Notes under the pieces: model-generated
Told to the model about the DNA's origin: nothing
Database searches by the model: none
The model's input: the letters and a program-made list of their open reading frames with translations, nothing else
Made by a program: the position numbers and the translations under genes
In this document: positions 29,678 through 39,807 of the stretch, in pieces
Position numbering within the stretch: position 1 is the stretch's first letter
Layout: each line of letters starts with the position of its first letter
DNA from: Chitinophagaceae bacterium
GTDB taxonomy: Bacteria > Bacteroidota > Bacteroidia > Chitinophagales > Chitinophagaceae
DNA: 64,000 nt
Assembly: GCA_947488765.1 (NCBI GenBank)
Contig: CANLAE010000008.1
Coordinates: 37,716 to 101,715 of the forward strand
Reading direction: 5' to 3'

Positions 29678-32068
29678 TTATTTTTTCTTTTCAGCAGCTT
29701 GCATTGGATTCATACCAATTGCACCAGGGTTTCTTCTATTGCCAGCACCAGCTTTGAATAAGCTGAACTTACTAGGCTCGTTACTCATATTGCCCCAAGT
29801 GTTGTTGCTTTCATTAATGTCGGCTGTTTCTCTCATTGGGTCTAATTTGATTCCGGTTGCTTTTTTAGTAGTTATAAACACTTTGGTTACTTTATTTTCA
29901 TTCTTGCGCCAAATTTGTGCAGGAATTCTTTCTACTTGTTTGCTGCCATCTTCTAAAGTAAACTCTACAATGATTGGCATTACCAAACCGCCTTTGTTGC
30001 TGAAAGTAATTTCGTACAAATGTACATTGGCATATTTTGCTTTATCAGCATCAGTCAAGCCTTCCAGCGCATTAGCAGTTCTGGGAGCAACTGCATATTT
30101 TGCTGTATCGTATGGTTCAATACCTCTGTCATATCTCCAATAAAAATCTCTTAACGTTGTATCAGCATCTGTTTGAAAAACTATTTTTTTATCTGCTCTG
30201 TTTCTAATTTTTGAAATGTCATCAAAACCTGGAACAATTGGTTTGTCAATGCCTCTTGCCATTCCGTTTCTATCACCACCAAAGCCATTTGACATTGGTT
30301 TAGCTTCCGGATCAAACACTGCATGTTTTACTGTGTCAATTGCAATATCACATGGGTCAATTCCATAAAACCAACCTCTCCAAAACCAATCTAAATCTTC
30401 ACCACTTGCATCTTCCATTGTTCTGAATAAATCAGCAGGAGTAGGATGTTTGAAAGCCCAACGACGGGCATATTCTCTGAAAGAAAAATCAAATAATTCA
30501 CGACCCATCACTGATTCTCGCAAAATATTTAATCCTGTAGCTGGCTTGCTGTAAGCGTTTGGTCCAAATTGAATAATGTTTTCACTATTCGTCATAATTG
30601 GTTCTAGCTGATCTTTTGGCAAACGCATATAATCTGCAATGCTAAATGCAGGTCCACGACGAGAAGGAAATTTATTGTCCCATAATTCTTCAGTTAAGTA
30701 TTCAACAAAAGTATTCAAACCTTCATCCATCCAGCTCCATTGTCTTTCATCGCTATTAATAATCATTGGGAAAAAGTTATGACCAACTTCATGAATGATT
30801 ACGCCCAACATACCATTCTTTGTTGCTTCGCTGTAGGTGCCATCTTTTTCCGTTCTACCATAATTAAAACAAATCATTGGATATTCCATTCCATTGCTTG
30901 CTTCTAAACTTTGTGCAACTGGGTATGGGTAAGGAATAGAAAATTTAGAATAAGATTTAATGGTATGTGCTACTGCTTTAGTAGAATATTTTCTGTACAA
31001 GTTATAAGCCTCTTTCGGATAACCACTCATACACATTACTTTCTTGCCTTCAACATAAGCAGGCATTGCATCCCAGATAAATTTTCTTGAACTGCCCCAT
31101 GCAAAATCTCTTACATTGGTTGCAGTGTACATCCAAGTTTTTTTCTTATCAGATTTATTTAATTCAGCATTTTTTGCTTCTTCTAGTGTTACAACTTCAA
31201 CAGGCTCTTTAGCAGATTGCGCTAAAGTCCAACGCTTCAATTGCGCAGGTGATAACACTTGTGCGTAGTTGGTACATTCGCCAGTACTTAAAATAATATG
31301 ATCTGCTGGCACCGTCATTTGTACATTGAAATTTCCGAAGGTTAATGCAAATTCACCTCTGCCGGTAAACTGATGGTTTTGCCAACCCTGAAAATCGCTG
31401 TACACACAAAGACGCGGATACCATTGTGTCATAGTAAATAAAATATTTCCATCTTCAGGAAAAAGTTCATATCCGCCTCGGCCACCTTGTACTAATCGAT
31501 TGCTGATTTTATAATTCCAATTTACGTTGAACGTGAATGTTTGTCCCGGTTTCAACGGAGTTGCCAAATCAACACGCATCATTGTTTTATTTACAGTATA
31601 GCTGATTGCTTTTCCGGTAACATCACTAAGTTTTGTAATTTTTATACCAAAACCATTATCAGATTTTTCTTCCAGCATATTATCTAACATAGAAGTTGTA
31701 GCAGCTCTCGACATACTGCTGCCATCTTGATAGTTTGCATTGTCTTGATTGCTGTGCTCATTCTCATCTAATTGAAGCCATAAATATTTCAACACATCGG
31801 GAGAGTTGTTGTAATAAGTTATCGTTTCTGCACCTGTGAGTTTTGTATTTTTTTCATCCAACTCACACTTAATGTTATAGTCTGCACGTTGTTGCCAGTA
31901 TTTATTACCGGGCGCACCACTTGCAGTTCTGTATTCATTGGGTGTTGGTAAAATTGTGCCCAATTGTTCAAACTTATTACCATGATTACTCGTAGGGTTG
32001 TTCATGATATTTTGTGCTTGTGAAGTTGTAATGACAAGCACTAAAAAAAACGATAAAAAAACTTTCAT
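29678..32068 (-). CDS. M1 family metallopeptidase
   Basis: HEVGHNFFPMIINSDERQWSWMDEGLNTFVEYLTEE (HExxH...E zinc site). Confidence 0.95.
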   Translation of the reverse strand: MKVFLSFFLVLVITTSQAQNIMNNPTSNHGNKFEQLGTILPTPNEYRTASGAPGNKYWQQRADYNIKCELDEKNTKLTGAETITYYNNSPDVLKYLWLQLDENEHSNQDNANYQDGSSMSRAATTSMLDNMLEEKSDNGFGIKITKLSDVTGKAISYTVNKTMMRVDLATPLKPGQTFTFNVNWNYKISNRLVQGGRGGYELFPEDGNILFTMTQWYPRLCVYSDFQGWQNHQFTGRGEFALTFGNFNVQMTVPADHIILSTGECTNYAQVLSPAQLKRWTLAQSAKEPVEVVTLEEAKNAELNKSDKKKTWMYTATNVRDFAWGSSRKFIWDAMPAYVEGKKVMCMSGYPKEAYNLYRKYSTKAVAHTIKSYSKFSIPYPYPVAQSLEASNGMEYPMICFNYGRTEKDGTYSEATKNGMLGVIIHEVGHNFFPMIINSDERQWSWMDEGLNTFVEYLTEELWDNKFPSRRGPAFSIADYMRLPKDQLEPIMTNSENIIQFGPNAYSKPATGLNILRESVMGRELFDFSFREYARRWAFKHPTPADLFRTMEDASGEDLDWFWRGWFYGIDPCDIAIDTVKHAVFDPEAKPMSNGFGGDRNGMARGIDKPIVPGFDDISKIRNRADKKIVFQTDADTTLRDFYWRYDRGIEPYDTAKYAVAPRTANALEGLTDADKAKYANVHLYEITFSNKGGLVMPIIVEFTLEDGSKQVERIPAQIWRKNENKVTKVFITTKKATGIKLDPMRETADINESNNTWGNMSNEPSKFSLFKAGAGNRRNPGAIGMNPMQAAEKKK

Positions 32069-32079
32069 AGTTATTAAAA

Positions 32080-32661
32080 TTAAAAGGGTAAACGTGTTAA
32101 TACCATCTGTAAAGCTAACCCGAAAATAATACCATTGCTAAACAATAAATATTCTCTTTGTTTTAGTTTAAATACAGATAAGCAAATAAAAGAAATTATT
32201 AAGACAGTTGTTGCAAAAATTAGTTGTGCAACTTCTATGCCTATATTGGCAAAAAGAATATTGAATACGGTTCCAATGCTTTTGCCTTCTAAGGCTACAA
32301 ACTCACTCGCAAAGCCCATTCCATGGATGAGCCCGAAACAAAGTGTAAAAAAATAGATCAAGGTAATTTTTGATGAATGACTTGATTTTTTAGCAATTAA
32401 ATTATAAATAACCGCAATGATAATAGTTAGTGCAATAAAGAGTTCAATCCAGTTTTTTGGAAAATGAATGATGTTGAAAACTGCCAGTGCCAGTGTAATG
32501 CTATGCCCAATGGTAAATGCAGTAACCAGCATCAATAATTTTTTCCAGTCGCTGAAATCATAACGTAACACCAATGCTGCCATGAATAATATATGATCCA
32601 ATGCACCCAGATTCATGATGTGCTCGAAGCCTATTTGAAAATAAATGGAAAAATTATTCAT
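32080..32661 (-). CDS. HupE/UreJ family membrane protein
   Basis: GLDHILFMAAL-like ALDHILFMAALVLRYDFSDWKKLLMLVTAFTIGHSITLALA and GLIHGMGFASE. Confidence 0.85.
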   Translation of the reverse strand: MNNFSIYFQIGFEHIMNLGALDHILFMAALVLRYDFSDWKKLLMLVTAFTIGHSITLALAVFNIIHFPKNWIELFIALTIIIAVIYNLIAKKSSHSSKITLIYFFTLCFGLIHGMGFASEFVALEGKSIGTVFNILFANIGIEVAQLIFATTVLIISFICLSVFKLKQREYLLFSNGIIFGLALQMVLTRLPF

Positions 32662-32714
32662 GCTGAATGTGGAAAATAATGATGAATTTTATCGCAGCAA
32701 AATAATAAATATAA

Positions 32715-33203
32715 ATGGTAAATAGTGTACACCAATGGTTAATGATTAGTTTGTTCACTTTCTTACATCCGTTTTTTATCAGCGTGATTGAGATTAATCA
32801 CAATGCAAAGGAAAAATCGGTTGAAGTAAGTGTGCGGGCATTTGTAGATGATGTTGAAAGCACTTTGTCTAAAAACAATGACATAAAAGTTGATTTGAAT
32901 AATCCAAAAGATAAAGCTGCACTTGATCAATTGATTGCAAAGTATATGGCTCAAAAAATTCAAATCAGTATTGATGGAAAGTTACAGCCGATGCAATATA
33001 TAGGCTATGAAGTAAAGCAGGAAAGTGTTTGGGTTTATTTAGAAATTGAGCACATCAATACGCTTAAAAAAGTAGATGTGCATTGTAATTTGTTGTACGA
33101 TTTTCAACAAAAGCAAATCAATATTTTTCATGTAAAAGCCAATGGTAAAGAAAAAAGTTACAAGTTAGAATATCCTAAAACGATTGCTGGGTTTGATTTG
33201 TAG
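32715..33203 (+). CDS. DUF6702-like family protein
   Basis: HPFFISVIEINHNAKEKSVEVSVRAFVDDVESTL; sits divergently next to HupE/UreJ and the M1 peptidase. Confidence 0.7.
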   Translation: MVNSVHQWLMISLFTFLHPFFISVIEINHNAKEKSVEVSVRAFVDDVESTLSKNNDIKVDLNNPKDKAALDQLIAKYMAQKIQISIDGKLQPMQYIGYEVKQESVWVYLEIEHINTLKKVDVHCNLLYDFQQKQINIFHVKANGKEKSYKLEYPKTIAGFDL

Positions 33204-33235
33204 GGATTTTTCAAACAATTTTTTCAGAATCATCA

Positions 33236-33353
33236 ATGATCTGTGTTATCCATGTGATCTGTGAGAGATAATTTAAAGTTGCTCACGGATAGCACAGATA
33301 GCACGGATATTTTTTTTGTATGATTCGTGAAAACACGAATTATGGCTGAGCAG
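33236..33353. repeat. about 118-bp intergenic repeat, copy 1
   Basis: AATGATCTGTGTTATCCATGTGATCTGTGAGAGATAATTTAAAGTTGCTCACGGATAGCACAGATAGCACGGATATTTTTTTTGTATGATTCGTGAAAACACGAA...GAGCAG. Confidence 0.92.
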
Positions 33354-33395
33354 TTTTTCAAATATTATTTTGGAATTTTTTTTCTTAGAATTATT

Positions 33396-33513
33396 AATGA
33401 TCTGCGTTATCCATGTGATCTGTGAGAGATAATTTAAAGTTGCTCACGGATAGCACAGATAGCACGGATATTTTTTTGTATGATTCGTGAAAACACGAAC
33501 CATCGCGGAGCAG
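33396..33513. repeat. about 118-bp intergenic repeat, copy 2 (near identical direct repeat)
   Basis: AATGATCTGCGTTATCCATGTGATCTGTGAGAGATAATTTAAAGTTGCTCACGGATAGCACAGATAGCACGGATATTTTTTTGTATGATTCGTGAAAACACGAACC...GAGCAG. Confidence 0.92.
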
Positions 33514-33520
33514 ATCAAAT

Positions 33521-33844
33521 TTATTTCCCTTTCACCAAAGCATAAGAGTCATCTATCATTTCTTGCAGTTGACGGTTGTTCAATTGTCCATTTACAATGA
33601 TTGTATTCCAATGTTTTTTGTTCATGTGATAACCGGGTAATACTGCATCAGGGAATTGGTCACGTAGTTCCAAAGCCTTTTCAGGATTGCATTTCACATT
33701 AAATTGTAATGGAAGAATATCTAAACTTGCTAATAAAAATATTTTTCCGTTTATTTTAAATACTAAAGTGTCTTCTCCAAACGGAAAACATGCTTCAGCA
33801 TTGGGTTTGCTGATAGCGTATTCGTGCAGTGCTTCGATGTTCAT
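33521..33844 (-). CDS. MmcQ/YjbR family DNA-binding protein
   Basis: KPNAEACFPFGEDTLVFKINGKIFLL...PGYHMNKKHWNTI. Confidence 0.9.
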   Translation of the reverse strand: MNIEALHEYAISKPNAEACFPFGEDTLVFKINGKIFLLASLDILPLQFNVKCNPEKALELRDQFPDAVLPGYHMNKKHWNTIIVNGQLNNRQLQEMIDDSYALVKGK

Positions 33845-33960
33845 TTTGGAATTATGGTTCTAAAAAAGTTCTACCAAAAATACTAATAATTCTTGTGATG
33901 AGCTCGTTGGAAAATGATAATTACTACAAATTAAAGTTGTGTTTTTGCATGAATCACAAT

Positions 33961-34040
33961 GTGATCTGCGTTATCTGCGAGAGATACATTAAAGTTGCTC
34001 ACGGATAGCACCGATAGCACGGATATTTTTTTGTATTTTT
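33961..34040. repeat. intergenic repeat, copy 3 (partial)
   Basis: GTGATCTGCGTTATCTGCGAGAGATACATTAAAGTTGCTCACGGATAGCACCGATAGCACGGATATTTTTTTGTATT. Confidence 0.85.
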
Positions 34041-34064
34041 TGTGATGAGAAAAACATGGCGTAG

Positions 34065-34145
34065 GTGATCTGCGATATCTGTGTGATCTGTGAGAAATAA
34101 ATTAAAATTACTTACGGATAGCAAAAATAGCAGCAATATTTTTTC
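34065..34145. repeat. intergenic repeat, copy 4 (degenerate)
   Basis: GTGATCTGCGATATCTGTGTGATCTGTGAGAAATAAATTAAAATTACTTACGGATAGCAAAAATAGCAGCAATATTTTTT. Confidence 0.8.
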
Positions 34146-34166
34146 TCTATTGGAATTATGAATTTT

Positions 34167-34195
34167 AAAGCCCATAATTTTTAAACCATGGGCTT
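34167..34195 (-). terminator. putative terminator downstream of korA
   Basis: AAAGCCCAT ... ATGGGCTT inverted repeat just beyond the stop of the minus-strand gene. Confidence 0.5.
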
Positions 34196-34204
34196 CAGTC
34201 AATA

Positions 34205-36052
34205 TTATAACATCTTCGTAATTACATCTACCAGTTCTTGTTTCGTAATTGGTACGCCCATGATTTTGTGGTAGCCTTGTGCATCAATCAAATATTGGTC
34301 ACGAATAATTTTAATCAATTGACCATTATTAATTTCAGGAATCAAAACTTTATCAAACTGTTGCATTAATTCTCCCAAGTTTTTTGGAAAAGGTCTTACA
34401 TACCTGATATGTGCATGACTTACAGCATGTCCTTCGGCTTGTAACTCAAGCACAGCGCTTTTGATAGCACCATAAGTACTTCCCCAGCCAATCACCAATA
34501 CTTTACCTTTTTCGGGTCCGCTGTCTAATTTTTGTTCAGGAATATATTGTGCAATTCTATCTACTTTTTCCTGACGAATGTTCACCATCAACTGATGATT
34601 CTCCGGCTCGTAATTTACATTGCCTGTAATGTTTTGTTTTTCCAAACCGCCAATTCTGTGTTCCAATCCGGCTGTACCGGGAATTGCCCATGGTCTTGCT
34701 AATTTTTCATCACGTAAATAGGGTAAAAATTTATCTTCTCCTTCAGCCAAACCGGTTTTGAAAGCTACTTCAATATTGGGTAAATCATCAGCCTTTGGAA
34801 ACTTCCAAGGCTCAGCACCATTGGCAATAAATCCATCACTCAATAAAATTACCGGAGTCATGTGTTGTACAGCAATACGAACAGCTTCAAAAGCTACATC
34901 AAAACAATCACTAGGTGTAGATGAAGCAATGATAGGCATTGGACATTCACCATTTCTGCCATAATATGCTTGCATTAAATCACTCTGTTCTGTTTTGGTT
35001 GGCAATCCTGTACTTGGGCCGCCACGTTGTACATTGATGATTAACAAAGGAATTTCCAGCATTACCGCAAGCCCCATCGCTTCTGCTTTTAAAGCCATCC
35101 CCGGTCCGCTTGTTGTAGTAACGCCAAACAATCCGCCATAGCTTGCGCCAATTGCACTTGTAATAGCTGCAATTTCATCTTCTGCCTGAAAGGTGCGTAC
35201 CCCAAAGCTTTTGTGTCTGCTTAGTTCATGTAAAATATCTGAAGCAGGTGTAATAGGATAGCTGCCTAAAAATAAAGGCAAATTACTTTTTTCACTTGCA
35301 GCAATTAAGCCGTAAGCCAATGCCTGATTACCCATAATACTTCTGTATGTACCGGCATTCATTTTTGCTTTTTCTACACGAAAGCGGGTGGTAAAAGTTT
35401 CGGTGGTATCGCCGTAGTTATAACCGGCTTGAAGTACTTTAATATTACTTTGTAAAATCGTTTCTTTTTTGCCAAATTTTTCTTTCAAAAATTCAATGGT
35501 GTTTTCTAAACTTCTGTTGTACATCCAATAAATGAAACCCAATACAAACATATTTTTGGCACGGTCTCTTTCTTTTGTACCCAGGTCTGTAAAGTCTTTC
35601 AGCGATTCTCTTGTAAGTTTGGTAACGTCAATTTTTATGAGTTCGTAACTATCCAAACTGCCATCTTCCAATGGGTTGATGCCTTCGGGATAATTGGCAA
35701 GGCGTAAATTTTTTGCATCAAAACCATCAATGTTTGCAATGATTTTTCCGCCCGGTTTAATGCTTTTTAAATTTACTTTTAATGCAGCAGCATTCATGGC
35801 AACAAGCACATCTGCAATATCACCCGGAGTATAAACTCTGTTAGAAGAAAAATGAAGTTGAAATCCGCTCACGCCGGGTAGTGTGCCAATCGGAGCCCTG
35901 ATTTCTGCAGGGAAATCCGGGAAGGTTGCCAAGTCAATTCCTAATAAAGCAGTATTGTTGGTAAATTGTTGTCCGGTTAATTGCATTCCATCACCACTGT
36001 CACCTGCAAATTTGATGACTACATCTTGTAAGAGTTCTTCGTTTGCTGCCAT
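34205..36052 (-). CDS. korA: 2-oxoacid:acceptor oxidoreductase subunit alpha
   Basis: GDSGDGMQLTGQQFTNNTAL (gamma domain) fused to the alpha domain (NQALAYGLIAASEKSNLPLFLGSYPITPASDILHELSR). Confidence 0.93.
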   Translation of the reverse strand: MAANEELLQDVVIKFAGDSGDGMQLTGQQFTNNTALLGIDLATFPDFPAEIRAPIGTLPGVSGFQLHFSSNRVYTPGDIADVLVAMNAAALKVNLKSIKPGGKIIANIDGFDAKNLRLANYPEGINPLEDGSLDSYELIKIDVTKLTRESLKDFTDLGTKERDRAKNMFVLGFIYWMYNRSLENTIEFLKEKFGKKETILQSNIKVLQAGYNYGDTTETFTTRFRVEKAKMNAGTYRSIMGNQALAYGLIAASEKSNLPLFLGSYPITPASDILHELSRHKSFGVRTFQAEDEIAAITSAIGASYGGLFGVTTTSGPGMALKAEAMGLAVMLEIPLLIINVQRGGPSTGLPTKTEQSDLMQAYYGRNGECPMPIIASSTPSDCFDVAFEAVRIAVQHMTPVILLSDGFIANGAEPWKFPKADDLPNIEVAFKTGLAEGEDKFLPYLRDEKLARPWAIPGTAGLEHRIGGLEKQNITGNVNYEPENHQLMVNIRQEKVDRIAQYIPEQKLDSGPEKGKVLVIGWGSTYGAIKSAVLELQAEGHAVSHAHIRYVRPFPKNLGELMQQFDKVLIPEINNGQLIKIIRDQYLIDAQGYHKIMGVPITKQELVDVITKML

Positions 36053-36186
36053 TTAAATAAATTATGTTGCAAAAGTAACACTTGCATCAGTCAATATAGC
36101 ATTATTGTTGAAGATAATATCGGCATTTAAAAAAATATCCATCGTTAACGTTGCTTTGACTTTGTTTGATATAAATTGCATTTATA

Positions 36187-37062
36187 ATGAAACTAAGGCA
36201 TCCTAAAAAAAGTAGCATAATTGTAGCAACAGCTTGGGGAGTATTGCTTTGTATGGCTTGCAACAATAATACCTCTAATCAGCAGCAAAAAAATTCAGCA
36301 GTAATTACTAAAGCATCCGGATTGCAAAAAAACACAATTACTGCTCTTCAAGATACACCAACCCGAGCAATTGTATACCAGCCTATAACATACGATACCA
36401 CCAAACAATACATTTATCTCACTTTTGATGATGGTCCGCAGGGTGGAACAAAACAATGCCTGGAATTGTGTAAAAAACTTGGGATTAAAGCAACTTTTTT
36501 TATGGTGGGCAGACATGGCAATGACAAACATGGCAAGGAACAGGTAAAAATTATCAGCAGTCAATATCCACAAATATTATTGGCCAATCATAGCTACACA
36601 CATGCCAACGAAAAGTACCAATTTTTTTACCAGCATCCATTGATGGCAGAAGAAGATTTTTATAAAGCACAGGATTCTTTGAGTGTTCCATTTAAAATTA
36701 TTCGTTTGCCCGGTAATAGTGCATGGGTGCGGAAGAATGAAATTAAATGCAGCGGGCTCGTACGTTCCGTGTGCAACAAGTTGGATAGTGCCGGATATAA
36801 TGTGATGGGCTGGGATGTAGAATGGCGGTTTACAAGAGGAAAATCTTTTCCGGTAGAACGCCCTGCTGTTATGGCAACACATGTAGATACTGCATTGCAT
36901 AGGCATACACATACGCCCAATCATGTGGTTATTTTAACCCATGACAGAATGTTTAGGCTGCCTAATTATGCAGATTCCCTTCAAAAATTTATTATGATTT
37001 TGAAACAAAATCCAAAATATGTTTTTGAAACAATGGATCATTATCCGGGATTAAAAATGTAA
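36187..37062 (+). CDS. polysaccharide deacetylase family lipoprotein
   Basis: IYLTFDDGPQGGTKQCLELCKKLGIKATFFMVG (NodB motif 1), NHSYTHAN, lipobox CMAC. Confidence 0.88.
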   Translation: MKLRHPKKSSIIVATAWGVLLCMACNNNTSNQQQKNSAVITKASGLQKNTITALQDTPTRAIVYQPITYDTTKQYIYLTFDDGPQGGTKQCLELCKKLGIKATFFMVGRHGNDKHGKEQVKIISSQYPQILLANHSYTHANEKYQFFYQHPLMAEEDFYKAQDSLSVPFKIIRLPGNSAWVRKNEIKCSGLVRSVCNKLDSAGYNVMGWDVEWRFTRGKSFPVERPAVMATHVDTALHRHTHTPNHVVILTHDRMFRLPNYADSLQKFIMILKQNPKYVFETMDHYPGLKM

Positions 37063-37104
37063 AATGTTCGGGTGGAAGTTGAATATTTGCTGAATCATTT
37101 TTTT

Positions 37105-37737
37105 ATGCAACATTTTACTATTGACACAATTCAAAGTTGGGATCGTTTTTATCGGGGTAATTTTATCAATTGCCTGAGTGGATTTAAAAGTGCTTCCTTA
37201 ATTGGTACGGTAAATGCAGCCGGAGTTACCAATCTTGCGATATTCAGTAACATTATACATTTGGGAGCAGATCCTGCATTGATTGCTTTTCAAAATCGCC
37301 CTACAGCTGCAGCGCCACATACCATTGCAAACATTGAAGTTACCGGGGTTTATACCCTAAATCATATTCACCCATCTTTTGTAGATAAAGCACATCAAAC
37401 AAGTGCGAAGTATGCTGCTGAAGAAAGTGAGTTTGCTTCAGTGCAACTTACGGAAGAGTGGAAACCCAATATTCAAGCGCCTTTTGTAGCAGAAAGTAAC
37501 ATTAAATATGCATTGTCTTTGGTAGAAATAGTACCCATACAACACAACAATACTTTTTTGGTAATTGGAAAATTAACGGATGTTTTTGTGGATGAAAGTT
37601 GTATCGAATCTGATGGTTATCTATCGCTTGAAAAGGTACAATCTGTTACTTCTTTGGGTATTGATGGGTATTATAATGTTAGTAAAATTGCCCGCTACAA
37701 TTATGCAAAGCCTGGGGAGATGGCGAAGGAGATTTGA
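37105..37737 (+). CDS. flavin reductase-like (FMN-binding split barrel) protein
   Basis: LSGFKSASLIGTVNAAGVTNLAIFSNIIHLGADPALIAFQNRP; ATG at 37105 preferred. Confidence 0.8.
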   Translation: MQHFTIDTIQSWDRFYRGNFINCLSGFKSASLIGTVNAAGVTNLAIFSNIIHLGADPALIAFQNRPTAAAPHTIANIEVTGVYTLNHIHPSFVDKAHQTSAKYAAEESEFASVQLTEEWKPNIQAPFVAESNIKYALSLVEIVPIQHNNTFLVIGKLTDVFVDESCIESDGYLSLEKVQSVTSLGIDGYYNVSKIARYNYAKPGEMAKEI

Positions 37738-37758
37738 GATAAAAATATTTGATTTTTA

Positions 37759-39039
37759 TTACTTCACCCCGCACAATTCTTTCCAACGGCTTGTATATTT
37801 TGGACTGTTGAAATTTTGTTGCATTTTCCAGTTGCGTTGTGTGCCGCTGCTTGCAAATTTTAAAACATCATTGCGTTGGCTGAAGTTGATATTGTCTATC
37901 ACATCCATTAATAACCTGCCTTTGTTGTCATTATCTGATACAAATAAATTTCCTTGAATAGATTGATCGGGGATAATGTTGTACAACAATACACCCGCTT
38001 TTTTATATGTTGTTCCTTCCGTAAAAATGCGTTCTGCCATTGCAAGTGCAGGCTTAATTAACAGATTGGTTTGTGCAGTTGCAATAGGTAATGTAGCATA
38101 GCTGCTAACACTTGTGCCTCTGTGAAAAGATGCATTAAAGTTTTCTTGTTTTGCTACTAAAAAAATACTGATTGTTTGGGCAGCTCCTTTTTGTCTTCGT
38201 AGCTTTTCTGCTGCACGTGCAGTATAAGTAGCTATCGCTTCTTGAATGCGATGCAACTCGGTTACGGGTTCGCCAAACATACGAGTTGTAGCAATCATTT
38301 TTTTGTTGGTCAATTCATCTTTCATGCCAATACTTGGAATACCTTTTAACTCCCGTATCAAGCGTACACCAACAATTCCGCCTAAATATTTTTTACCAAA
38401 TTCAGGCGAACGAATACTCAAGTCAAAAGCAGTATTGATGCCCATTCGTTTTAATTTTTCGGCGTACTGATAACCGATGCCCCATACCGCATCAATATCT
38501 GTTTGCTGTAATGCAGCTTCAATTTTTTTGGTGGAATCGAGCACCATAATACAGTTGGTAGCTGCCTTGTTTTTCTTGCACAATCGATTGGCTACTTTTG
38601 CCAAAACCTTTGTGGCAGCCACTCCTATAGAAACTTTGATGCCTGTCCATAATTCTGTTGTTTCTTTAATTTGTGTGGCAAAATCGTATAAAGATTCTTT
38701 GGGTACAGCTTCAAGATTTAAAAAAGCTTCATCTACAGAATACACTTCTACATTTTCTTCTCCTGCTATTTGCCGCAAGGTTTCCATAACACGCCAACTT
38801 AAATCGCCATACAAATTGTAATTGGATGAAAAAGTAGTAATGCCATGTTTTTCTATCAATGGTTTTGCTTTAAAATAGGGTCCGGCCATACCTATGCCAA
38901 AAGCTTTTGCTTCATCGCTGCGTGCAATAATGCAGCCATCATTATTGCTGAGTACGATGACGGGTTTGTGTTCTAATTCTGGACGAAATAATTTTTCGCA
39001 GGAACAATAAAAACTATTACAATCTACAATGGCTTTCAT
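37759..39039 (-). CDS. umuC: Y-family DNA polymerase UmuC
   Basis: AIVDCNSFYCSCEKLFRPELEHKPVIVLSNNDGCIIARSDEAKAFGIGMAGPYFK, YSVDEAFLNL. Confidence 0.95.
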   Translation of the reverse strand: MKAIVDCNSFYCSCEKLFRPELEHKPVIVLSNNDGCIIARSDEAKAFGIGMAGPYFKAKPLIEKHGITTFSSNYNLYGDLSWRVMETLRQIAGEENVEVYSVDEAFLNLEAVPKESLYDFATQIKETTELWTGIKVSIGVAATKVLAKVANRLCKKNKAATNCIMVLDSTKKIEAALQQTDIDAVWGIGYQYAEKLKRMGINTAFDLSIRSPEFGKKYLGGIVGVRLIRELKGIPSIGMKDELTNKKMIATTRMFGEPVTELHRIQEAIATYTARAAEKLRRQKGAAQTISIFLVAKQENFNASFHRGTSVSSYATLPIATAQTNLLIKPALAMAERIFTEGTTYKKAGVLLYNIIPDQSIQGNLFVSDNDNKGRLLMDVIDNINFSQRNDVLKFASSGTQRNWKMQQNFNSPKYTSRWKELCGVK

Positions 39040-39261
39040 ACAATTATTTTTATTTGATATGCAGATGAAGGAGGCATCTGCAATTTTTTTGTACTAATAT
39101 TTTGAGAGATCCCTCCTTGCGTCGGGATGACAAATAAATATTCAGAGATCATATTTTCAATTGCACAAACACTTGCTGCGTAAGGCTTTGAACGTACAAG
39201 TGTGCGACGCAACTACAGCAACACAGCATTGCTACAGCTCGTTACCTAAACAATTATTTCT

Positions 39262-39732
39262 TTAACTATTTTTGTTTTTATTGAACGCAACTAATGTGGC
39301 ATCAATTAAATGAATGGTGCAAGTAACTACGCCCCAGCTTTGAAATTGCATCCATTCATCCAACACAATGTCTTTGAATTTTTTATTCTCTGCACATAAG
39401 CTAACGCCATTAAAATTTTGTTGAAAGCGCCGCACCAATAATTCGCCATTCACTGCTGCTACAATAATTTTTCCATTGCTTGCTTTAATGCTTCTGTCTA
39501 CAATCAATACATCACCGGGCTGAATGCTTGCGTTTTCCATTGCATTGCTGTTCATTCTGAAAAAGAAAGTGGCCGGTTTATTCATAATTAATTGTTCATT
39601 TAAATCAATGCCACGTTCCATAAAATCGTCTGTTGCAGCTCCGAAGCCCGTTGCATTAGCTGTTGCTACTTGATGTTGGTTGAAATTTTTAGTGCCATTG
39701 TAGGCTGCTTTTTGTCCTATTTCGTTATCCAT
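39262..39732 (-). CDS. umuD: UmuD-like S24 peptidase
   Basis: GFGAATDDFMERGIDLNEQLIMNKPATFFFRMNSNAMENASIQPGDVLIVDRSIKASNGKIIVAAVNGELLVRRF; start MDNEIGQ at 39732 preferred. Confidence 0.88.
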   Translation of the reverse strand: MDNEIGQKAAYNGTKNFNQHQVATANATGFGAATDDFMERGIDLNEQLIMNKPATFFFRMNSNAMENASIQPGDVLIVDRSIKASNGKIIVAAVNGELLVRRFQQNFNGVSLCAENKKFKDIVLDEWMQFQSWGVVTCTIHLIDATLVAFNKNKNS

Positions 39733-39807
39733 AAAAAATAAATTTTGAAATGCTAAATTAATTAGTAATTTCATACCATAAAATTTAGTTTTTAAAATCT
39801 CCGCCTT

